Shown piece by piece: positions 14,677-20,394 of a stretch of DNA of 20,394 nt; position 1 is the stretch's first letter; every line of letters begins with the position of its first letter. The notes beneath the pieces were generated by a model that worked only from the letters and a program-made list of their open reading frames with translations, made no database searches and was not told the DNA's origin. Made by a program: the position numbers and the translations under genes. Source of the DNA: an uncultured Eisenbergiella sp. (GTDB taxonomy: Bacteria; Bacillota; Clostridia; Lachnospirales; Lachnospiraceae). The stretch is taken from the NCBI GenBank assembly GCA_948960675.1, contig CARDPF010000017.1:1-20394 (forward strand), given 5' to 3'.

Positions 14677-15200
14677 AAATCTGGAAGACATTGCAGCATT
14701 GCCTTTGCAGCGACGATGCATGCAGCCGGAAGACCCAAAAAAGGATCCGTGTTGTGTTTTTTCTCTATTTTCTGGTGCTGCTAAAGGTGATTGTGTTTAA
14801 ATATCCGTTGGAGCAGCTTGCCCAAATTACCCAGACCTGGACAAGGGAAGTGATTTTGGAGGGGCTGGATACGGCCAATTTTACATTGTTTAAGACGATA
14901 AAGATGTATGTCCGCTATTGGGGACGTTTAAACAGCTTTGAAAATCTGGCGGGAAACGTGGTCTGCTTTATGCCGTTTGGGTTTTTGCTTCCCTTTTTGC
15001 AGGAGGAGAGCAGGCATTGGTGGGTGCTTTTGATCAATTCGTTTCTCATGGTGTGCGGTATCGAACTGTTTCAGCTGGTCACGGCTTTCGGCGCGTTTGA
15101 TGTGGATGACATTCTTTTAAACTGCGTGGGCGCCATGCTGGGATTTATGGTATTTAGGTTCTGCATGAGGGGTGCGCAGGTTACGGTGCAGCCTTTTTGA
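14673..15200 (+). CDS. VanZ-family membrane protein
   Basis: 175 residues. A cytoplasmic N-terminus with cysteines and basic residues precedes hydrophobic segments near residues 26-42, 95-110, 116-137 and 147-163. VanZ-family sequence is clear: NSFENLAGNVVCFMPFGFLLP in the middle and the later motif with FDVDDILLNCVGAMLGF. The named member gives low-level teicoplanin resistance, but most family members have no established role, and no vanA, vanX or vanY gene is nearby. Its own ribosome site is GAAAGGAT, about 7 bases upstream, and its start overlaps a short upstream ORF. An imperfect inverted repeat covers the stop codon. Confidence 0.85.
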   Translation: MKIWKTLQHCLCSDDACSRKTQKRIRVVFFLYFLVLLKVIVFKYPLEQLAQITQTWTREVILEGLDTANFTLFKTIKMYVRYWGRLNSFENLAGNVVCFMPFGFLLPFLQEESRHWWVLLINSFLMVCGIELFQLVTAFGAFDVDDILLNCVGAMLGFMVFRFCMRGAQVTVQPF

Positions 15201-15219
15201 TGAACGGTAACCTGCACAC
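15172..15219 (+). repeat. Inverted repeat spanning the VanZ-family stop codon
   Basis: GCAGGTTAC (15176-15184) and GTAACCTGC (15207-15215) are perfect inverted arms, with three more outer pairs after one mismatch. The 22-base loop contains CTTTTTGA with the stop codon. No T-tract follows the right arm, so it is more likely an mRNA stability or processing hairpin than a terminator. Confidence 0.45.
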
Positions 15220-15268
15220 ACAAAAAGCAGCCGGTAGTAACGGTTTTGGGAAAAGGAGGTATTGGAAT

Positions 15269-16147
15269 ATGGGAATTTATGCATTGAAAAGCGGGGATTT
15301 GTCCGCATTGTTTGCATCGGCGGGAGCGGAGTTAAAGTCCCTTAAGGACTGCAGAACCGGGCGGGAGTATATGTGGAATGCGAATCCGGAGTTCTGGAAG
15401 CGTACCTCCCCCATCCTGTTTCCGCTGGTGGGAAATTATAAAAATAAGGAAACCCGCTATAACGGGCGCGTCTACAGCCTGCCGCAGCACGGGTTCGCCA
15501 GGGATATGGAGTTTGAGATGGTTTCCATGAAACAGGATGAAATTTGGTTTGCATTAAACTCCGGCCCGGAGACCATCCGTAAGTTTCCGTTTTTGTTTAA
15601 GCTGGAGGTGGGATATAAGCTGGAGGGCCAAAATCTTCATGTGACATGGCGGGTTTTAAACCGGGGCAAGGAAACCATGTATTTTTCCATCGGGGGGCAT
15701 CCGGCTTTTGTCTGCCCGCTGCGGGACGGGGAGAAGCAGTCCGACTACTACCTGCATTTTGACGCAGAGGGCGCGATAAACAGCCATATGATCGGCGAGA
15801 ACGGACTTGCCACGGACACGGTGGTCTCCTATCCGCTGGAGGACGGTTATCTGCGGATCGTAGAGAATTTGTTTGAGAACGACGCGCTGGTGATTGAAAA
15901 CCACCAGGCGCGGAAAGTGTCTTTGTGTACGCCGGATAAAAAACCTTATGTGACGGTATCCTTTGACGCCCCGCTTTTCGGCGTGTGGTCCGTGCCCGGC
16001 AAACAGGCCCCGTTTGTGTGTATTGAGCCCTGGTATGGCAGATGCGACCATGAAAATTTCGGCGGGACGCTGCAGGAGAGGGAGTGGGGAAATGTGTTGG
16101 AGGCTTCCGACACCTTTGAGGCGGCCTATACGATTACTTTGGAATAG
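15269..16147 (+). CDS. Aldose 1-epimerase family protein (LacX-like)
   Basis: 292 residues from ATG 15269; the frame is open further upstream, but AAAAGGAGGT (15251-15260) 8 bases before this ATG settles the start. Galactose-mutarotase-like beta-sandwich features are ILFPLVGNYKN, LPQHGFARD with a conserved histidine, FSIGGHPAFVCPL with the second histidine, and FVCIEPWYGRCD with the likely catalytic glutamate. The LacX/YeaD-type branch acts on sugars or sugar phosphates by interconverting alpha and beta anomers, but the substrate here is unknown. No sugar operon surrounds it; it sits between a VanZ-family gene and a histidine phosphatase, probably as part of a general housekeeping transcript. 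Confidence 0.9.
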   Translation: MGIYALKSGDLSALFASAGAELKSLKDCRTGREYMWNANPEFWKRTSPILFPLVGNYKNKETRYNGRVYSLPQHGFARDMEFEMVSMKQDEIWFALNSGPETIRKFPFLFKLEVGYKLEGQNLHVTWRVLNRGKETMYFSIGGHPAFVCPLRDGEKQSDYYLHFDAEGAINSHMIGENGLATDTVVSYPLEDGYLRIVENLFENDALVIENHQARKVSLCTPDKKPYVTVSFDAPLFGVWSVPGKQAPFVCIEPWYGRCDHENFGGTLQEREWGNVLEASDTFEAAYTITLE

Positions 16148-16176
16148 CAACAAATAGTGGACAAAGGGGAAAATTG

Positions 16177-16893
16177 ATGAGACTGATTTTTGTAAGGCAT
16201 GCAGAGCCGGATTATGAACATGATACGCTGACGCAAAAAGGGTGGCGGGAGGCTGCGCTTTTGGCAAAGCGCACCGCCCGCTGGAAAGTGGATGCGTTTT
16301 ACTGTTCTCCGCTGGGGAGGGCGAGGGATACCGCATCCCTGACTTTAAAGCAGGCAGGAAGGGAAGCGGTGGTTTACGACTGGCTGCGGGAATTTCATGC
16401 GCCGGTAAAAGACCCGGAAACCGGAAAGGACAGGCTTTGCTGGGATTTGCTTCCGGGTTATTGGACAAAAATTGCACAGATGCATCAGGTGGAAACCTTT
16501 GCAAAAGCCGGAATCATGGCAACCGGGAGGGTGGCGGAAGAGTATCAGAGGGTATGCGACGGCATTGACTCCATTATCGCTTCCTGCGGGTATGTGCGGG
16601 AAGGAAAAATGTACCGGACGGCAAAGCACAACGAGGATACGGCGGTTTTGTTCTGTCATATGGGAGTTACCCTGTTTATGTTGTCCCATCTTCTCAATAT
16701 TTCCCCGGTGAACCTGCTGCACGGGGTATTCCTGGCCCCTTCCTCCGTGACCATTGTGTCCACGGAGGAAGTGCGGGAGGGGGAGGCTTATTTCCGCTGC
16801 CAGACCATGGGGGATACCTCCCACCTGTATGCGGCAGGGGAGCCGGTTTCCCATATGGGGTATTTCGCACAGATTTATCCGGAAAATCCGTAA
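16177..16893 (+). CDS. Histidine phosphatase family protein
   Basis: 238 residues. The RHG-type motif VRHAEP (residues 6-11) supplies the phospho-accepting histidine H8, YCSPLGRARDTA supplies the second arginine, REFHAP the acidic residue, and LFCHMGVT the second catalytic histidine. The family includes phosphoglycerate mutases, alpha-ribazole phosphatase and broad phosphatases; the substrate cannot be assigned. A middle segment (about residues 75-145, containing DLLPGYWTK and a long helix) is larger than in minimal members. ATG 16177 has AAGGGGA 6 bases upstream; a TTG directly before it is a less likely start. The gene lies 29 bases after the epimerase gene and 33 before the exporter pair. 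Confidence 0.9.
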   Translation: MRLIFVRHAEPDYEHDTLTQKGWREAALLAKRTARWKVDAFYCSPLGRARDTASLTLKQAGREAVVYDWLREFHAPVKDPETGKDRLCWDLLPGYWTKIAQMHQVETFAKAGIMATGRVAEEYQRVCDGIDSIIASCGYVREGKMYRTAKHNEDTAVLFCHMGVTLFMLSHLLNISPVNLLHGVFLAPSSVTIVSTEEVREGEAYFRCQTMGDTSHLYAAGEPVSHMGYFAQIYPENP

Positions 16894-16926
16894 CAGCCTG
16901 GACGGTACATAAGGGAGGAGGGCGGC

Positions 16927-18702
16927 GTGAAAAAACTGCTGGTTTATTTAAAAGGATATGAGAGGGAGACGGTTCTGGCGCCTTTGTTTAAGATGCTGGA
17001 AGCGCTCTTTGAGCTTTTTGTGCCGCTGGTGATGGCGGCGATTATTGATACGGGTATCGCCAACCAAAACCGGGGCTATGTGGTCAGGATGTGTCTGGTT
17101 TTAGTGGCTCTTGGCCTGATTGGGCTGGTCTGTTCCATCACGGCACAGTTTTTTGCGGCGAAAGCGGCCACCGGTTTTTCCACGAAGCTTAGGCATGCGC
17201 TGTTTGCCCATATACAGGGACTGTCCTATACCGAGATGGATGCCGTGGGGACGAGCACGCTGATCACCAGAATGACCAGCGATATCAACCAGGTACAGTC
17301 CGGGGTGAATCTGGTGCTGCGCCTGTTTCTGCGTTCGCCTTTCATCGTATTTGGGGCCATGATCATGGCTTTTACCGTGGATGTGGAGGCTGCCCTTTTG
17401 TTTGTGGTAACGATTCCGCTGCTTTCCGTTGTGGTGTTTGGCATTATGCTTTGGACCATGCCCATGTATAAAAGGGTGCAGGCTGCGCTGGACAAAATTC
17501 TGGGGCTTACCCGGGAAAATTTAACCGGTGTGCGGGTGATCCGGGCATTTAACCGGGAAGAGGAGGAAAGGCGTCATTTTTCCGCAGACAACGAAACGCT
17601 GACCGGCCTGCAAAAGTCCGTGGGGAGGATCTCGGGCCTGATGAATCCCGTTACCTATGTGATTGTAAACGGGGCCATCGTGCTGCTTTTGTATACCGGT
17701 GCGGTGCGGGTGGATGCCGGCGTTTTGACCCAGGGGCAGGTGGTGGCGCTGGTAAATTACATGTCACAGATTTTGGTGGAACTGGTGAAACTGGCCAACC
17801 TCATCATTACGGTGACGAAGGCCATCGCCTGCGGCAACCGGGTGCAAAGTGTATTTGAAATGGAAAACAGCTTGAAAGCCGCTGCCCTGCAGGAAAATAC
17901 AACGGAGGGGGGCGGTCATGGGCAGGATGCCAAAGCTTCGGTACAGTTTGACCATGTGTGCCTGACTTATGCCGGCGCCGGCAGCGAGGCGTTGACGGAT
18001 ATCGACTTTACGGCAAAGGCGGGGGAAACGATCGGTATTATCGGCGGTACGGGATCCGGCAAGTCCAGCGTAGTCAATTTGATTCCCCGGTTTTACGATG
18101 TGACAAAGGGCAGCGTGCGCATTGACGGAGTGGATGTCAGGGCATACGATATCGAAACGCTGCGGGAAAAAATCGGCATTGTGCCCCAGAAAGCGGTCCT
18201 TTTCAAAGGAAGCATCGAGGAAAACCTGCGCTGGGGTAAGAAGGACGCCACGCAGGACGAACTCTGGAAGGCGCTGGAGATTTCGCAGGCAAGGGAGTTT
18301 GTGGAGAAAAAGGAGGGCGGACTGAAAGCACAGGTCGCGCAGGGAGGCAAGAACCTTTCGGGAGGCCAAAGGCAGCGCCTCACCATTGCCAGGGCACTGG
18401 TGCGCAACCCCAGGGTGCTGATTTTGGATGACAGTGCATCCGCCCTGGACTTTGCCACCGATGCTGCGCTGCGCAAAGCGATCCGGACCATGGAAAGCAG
18501 CCCCATCGTATTTATCGTGTCCCAGCGGACATCCTCCATCCAGCATGCCGACAAAATTATCGTGCTGGACGACGGGCGTGTAGCGGGCATGGGAAGCCAT
18601 CAGGAACTTTTGGAAAACTGTCCGGTGTATCAGGAGATTTATTATTCCCAGTTTGATAAGGATACGGTGCGGAAGCCTTTGGCCAAGGAAGGGGAAAATT
18701 GA
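16927..18702 (+). CDS. ABC exporter half-transporter with degenerate ATP site
   Basis: 591 residues: six membrane helices (about residues 15-310) fused to a nucleotide-binding domain. Walker A is GGTGSGKS (373-380) and the signature LSGGQRQR is intact. The Walker B end reads LILDDSASALD, so the catalytic glutamate is replaced by D502, and the switch histidine is replaced by Q533 in IVSQRTSS. This pair of changes marks the non-hydrolytic half of heterodimeric type IV exporters such as TM287/288 and BmrCD. The start is GTG at 16927, with GGGAGGAGG just upstream. The next gene encodes the partner. Exported substrate is unknown; family members carry drugs, lipids or peptides. The stop codon lies in a hairpin beginning the repeated module at 18699. 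Confidence 0.95.
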   Translation: MKKLLVYLKGYERETVLAPLFKMLEALFELFVPLVMAAIIDTGIANQNRGYVVRMCLVLVALGLIGLVCSITAQFFAAKAATGFSTKLRHALFAHIQGLSYTEMDAVGTSTLITRMTSDINQVQSGVNLVLRLFLRSPFIVFGAMIMAFTVDVEAALLFVVTIPLLSVVVFGIMLWTMPMYKRVQAALDKILGLTRENLTGVRVIRAFNREEEERRHFSADNETLTGLQKSVGRISGLMNPVTYVIVNGAIVLLLYTGAVRVDAGVLTQGQVVALVNYMSQILVELVKLANLIITVTKAIACGNRVQSVFEMENSLKAAALQENTTEGGGHGQDAKASVQFDHVCLTYAGAGSEALTDIDFTAKAGETIGIIGGTGSGKSSVVNLIPRFYDVTKGSVRIDGVDVRAYDIETLREKIGIVPQKAVLFKGSIEENLRWGKKDATQDELWKALEISQAREFVEKKEGGLKAQVAQGGKNLSGGQRQRLTIARALVRNPRVLILDDSASALDFATDAALRKAIRTMESSPIVFIVSQRTSSIQHADKIIVLDDGRVAGMGSHQELLENCPVYQEIYYSQFDKDTVRKPLAKEGEN

Positions 18703-18931
18703 AAAACCATATACGCCAGTTTTTCAACCGTGAATTGAGCTGTTGCTTATCAAACGGCGATAGGAGCAAAAAGCGAAGCGTTTACGAGCAGTTTGCGTCA
18801 GCAAACTGGGATTTACGCCCGCTATGGCGGGCAGGGAGGTTAGTGTGAAAAATCTATATACGGAAGATTTTTCACACGCAAATTTGTGCTTGCGCCCAAA
18901 TTCGCAGGCTGCGCAAGAATGGGGGATTAAG
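18699..18931 (+). repeat. Hairpin-rich intergenic module with degenerate direct repeats
   Basis: This 233-base stretch between the exporter genes holds at least five stem-loops: TTGAAAAAC/GTTTTTCAA (18699-18727), CAGTTTGC/GCAAACTG (18789-18808), GCCCGC/GCGGGC (18817-18832), a 13-bp GTGTGAAAAATCT stem (18843-18877) and CTTGCGC/GCGCAAG (18889-18917). The first and fourth are related: both read TGAAAAA, then ATATACG, then TTTTTCA, and form an imperfect direct repeat 146 bases apart. A 49-codon frame from TTG 18699 (overlapping the exporter stop, ending 18848) is open but resembles nothing I know. It is probably a dispersed REP-like element rather than a gene. No classic terminator T-run is seen. 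Confidence 0.6.
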
Positions 18932-20394
18932 ATGACAGGACAGAGCAATTCCAGACAGAGGCAGACCTTGTCAAAGGTACTGCGTTATATGAAGCGGTAT
19001 TGGTTTTTTCTGGGGCTGTCGGTGCTTTTGGCGGCCCTGACCGTGGCTTCCACCTTATATCTGCCGCTTTTGATCGGCGATGTGGTGGACTGCCTGCTGG
19101 GGGCAGGGAAGGTGGATTTTACCCAGATATTTACAATATTGGAAAAGATGGGCGTACTAATTGCGGTAACGGCCCTTGCGCAGTGGGTCATGAACGTGTG
19201 CAACAATAAGATGACTTACCAGATTGTGCGGGATATCCGCAACGAGGCTTTTGCGAAAATAGAAATTTTACCGTTGAAGTATATTGATGCCCATGCCCAT
19301 GGGGAGATCGTCAGCCGTGTCATTGCCGACGTGGATCAGTTTGCCGACGGGCTTTTGATGGGCTTTACCCAACTCTTTACAGGGGTGATTACGATTTTGG
19401 GGACCATCGGGTTTATGCTGAGTGTGAATGTGGGCATTACGCTGGTGGTTTTGGTGGTGACGCCGGTTTCTTTGCTTGTGGCTTCGTTTATTGCCAAGCG
19501 CACGTTTACCATGTTTCAGCTGCAATCACAAGCCAGGGGGGAGCAGACGGCGCTGATCGACGAAATGATCGGAAACCAGAAGGTGGTGCAGGCTTTTTCC
19601 CACGAGGACGAGGCCTTGGAACAGTTTGACGAGATTAATGGCAGGCTGCAGAAATATTCCCTGCAGGCAATTTTCTTTTCCTCCATCACCAATCCGGCCA
19701 CCCGGTTTGTCAACAGCCTGGTGTATACCGGGGTGGGCGTTACCGGCGCCCTGGCGGCAATTTCCGGGCGGTTGAGCGTGGGACAGCTTTCCTGCTTTTT
19801 GAGTTATGCCAACCAATACACCAAGCCGTTTAACGAAATTTCCGGCGTGGTGACGGAACTGCAAAATGCCATTGCCTGTGCGGGACGGGTGTTTGAACTG
19901 ATTGAGGAAGAGCCCCAGATTCCGGAAGTGCAGGATGCAGCCGTGCTTTCCGGGGTGCAGGGGAAGGTGGCCCTATCGGATGTTTTCTTCTCCTATGAGC
20001 CGGGACAGCGGCTGATCGAGAATTTCAACCTTACCGTAAAGCCGGGACAGCGGGTGGCCATCGTGGGACCCACCGGCTGCGGCAAAACCACAGTGATCAA
20101 TCTGTTGATGCGTTTTTATGATGTGACATCCGGGTGCATCCGGGTGGACGGAAACGATATCCGCAGGATGACCCGCAAGAGCCTGCGCGCCGGTTACGGA
20201 ATGGTGCTGCAGGAAACCTGGCTGCGCAGCGGTACCATCCGGGATAATATTACGATGGGCAAGCCTGACGCTTCTTGGGAGGAAGTGGTGGCGGCGGCCA
20301 AGGCCTGTCATGCCCATAGCTTTATCATGCGTCTGCCGGACGGCTACGATACTGTGATCGGGGAGGACGGCGGCAGTCTTTCCCAGGGGCAGAA
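18932..20394 (+). CDS. ABC exporter half-transporter, partner subunit (cut by window end)
   Basis: At least 487 residues; the frame is open to the last base, so the C-terminus is missing. Six membrane helices (about residues 25-320) precede the nucleotide-binding domain. Walker A is GPTGCGKT (379-386), Q-loop VLQETWLRSG follows, and the last visible motif is LSQGQ (483-487), a signature with glutamine in place of the second glycine. Its Walker B and switch region lie outside the window. With the preceding gene it should form a heterodimeric exporter. ATG 18932 has GGGGGAT just upstream. An in-frame GTG at 18845, with GGGAGG 5 bases before it, would add 29 residues starting VKNLYTEDFS; relatives start close to the ATG, which I prefer. 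Confidence 0.93.
   Translation, partial: MTGQSNSRQRQTLSKVLRYMKRYWFFLGLSVLLAALTVASTLYLPLLIGDVVDCLLGAGKVDFTQIFTILEKMGVLIAVTALAQWVMNVCNNKMTYQIVRDIRNEAFAKIEILPLKYIDAHAHGEIVSRVIADVDQFADGLLMGFTQLFTGVITILGTIGFMLSVNVGITLVVLVVTPVSLLVASFIAKRTFTMFQLQSQARGEQTALIDEMIGNQKVVQAFSHEDEALEQFDEINGRLQKYSLQAIFFSSITNPATRFVNSLVYTGVGVTGALAAISGRLSVGQLSCFLSYANQYTKPFNEISGVVTELQNAIACAGRVFELIEEEPQIPEVQDAAVLSGVQGKVALSDVFFSYEPGQRLIENFNLTVKPGQRVAIVGPTGCGKTTVINLLMRFYDVTSGCIRVDGNDIRRMTRKSLRAGYGMVLQETWLRSGTIRDNITMGKPDASWEEVVAAAKACHAHSFIMRLPDGYDTVIGEDGGSLSQGQ

Noticed and set aside
12911..15200. Vancomycin-resistance-like cluster (VanH-like dehydrogenase plus VanZ-family protein)
   Set aside because: No D-Ala-D-Lac ligase, VanX/VanY peptidase or VanRS pair is present, truA lies between them, and both are large families with ordinary members in Clostridia.
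15197..15268. 24-residue extension of the aldose epimerase-like protein
   Set aside because: The upstream ATG overlaps the preceding stop and lacks a matching site, while AAAAGGAGGT sits 8 bases before ATG 15269.
18724..18948. 74-codon minus-strand frame between the exporter genes
   Set aside because: It is antisense to the hairpin module, has no ribosome site or domain, and is probably open by composition only.

Overview
The window looks like the end of a draft or metagenomic contig from a spore-forming member of the Clostridia, probably a Lachnospiraceae-type gut bacterium. The reasons are the alpha/beta-type small acid-soluble spore protein with a sigma-G/F-like promoter, the tig-clpP-clpX-lon-engB order common in Clostridia, the purine-rich Shine-Dalgarno sites and the moderately high GC. 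The species cannot be fixed from the sequence alone. The first 18 bases match the 3' end of an Illumina TruSeq adapter, so the left edge is a library artefact. The right edge cuts an ABC exporter gene just after its signature motif.

Layout. (1) 51-2050: a CYTH-domain protein (minus), then a divergent DJ-1/PfpI protein and a small two-CBS-domain protein (plus), ending at a perfect hairpin terminator shared with the converging spore protein gene. (2) 2051-2545 has no gene. It holds the spore gene's leader, which can fold into a long hairpin starting almost exactly at the predicted transcription start, its forespore-type promoter, and a 231-bp near-perfect palindrome. (3) 2545-5050 (minus): a NitT/TauT/SsuABC-type importer operon (lipoprotein, permease, ATPase) with a near-consensus sigma-A promoter and an operator-like inverted repeat upstream. 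(4) 5240-8615 (plus): tig-clpP-clpX, the ribosome-associated chaperone and the ClpXP protease, closed by a strong intrinsic terminator. (5) 8674-20394 (plus): lon, engB, a YtvI/AI-2E-type membrane protein, a D-lactate-dehydrogenase-like enzyme, truA, a VanZ-family protein, a LacX/galactose-mutarotase-like protein, a histidine phosphatase, and two half-ABC exporters that together look like a heterodimeric pump with one degenerate ATP site.

How it fits together. The centre is a protein quality-control block: trigger factor folds nascent chains, ClpXP and Lon degrade damaged or regulated proteins, and EngB helps build the 50S subunit. The following genes are tightly packed (gaps of 2-68 bp up to the first exporter gene) and are probably co-transcribed housekeeping genes.

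I see no clear undescribed multi-gene system. The signals most worth following are non-coding: the structured leader of the spore protein mRNA, a similar 5'-end stem on the tig mRNA, a terminator sitting in the 58-bp clpX-lon gap, the long palindrome, and a hairpin-rich repeated module between the two exporter genes. No tRNA, rRNA, CRISPR array or transposase gene was seen.
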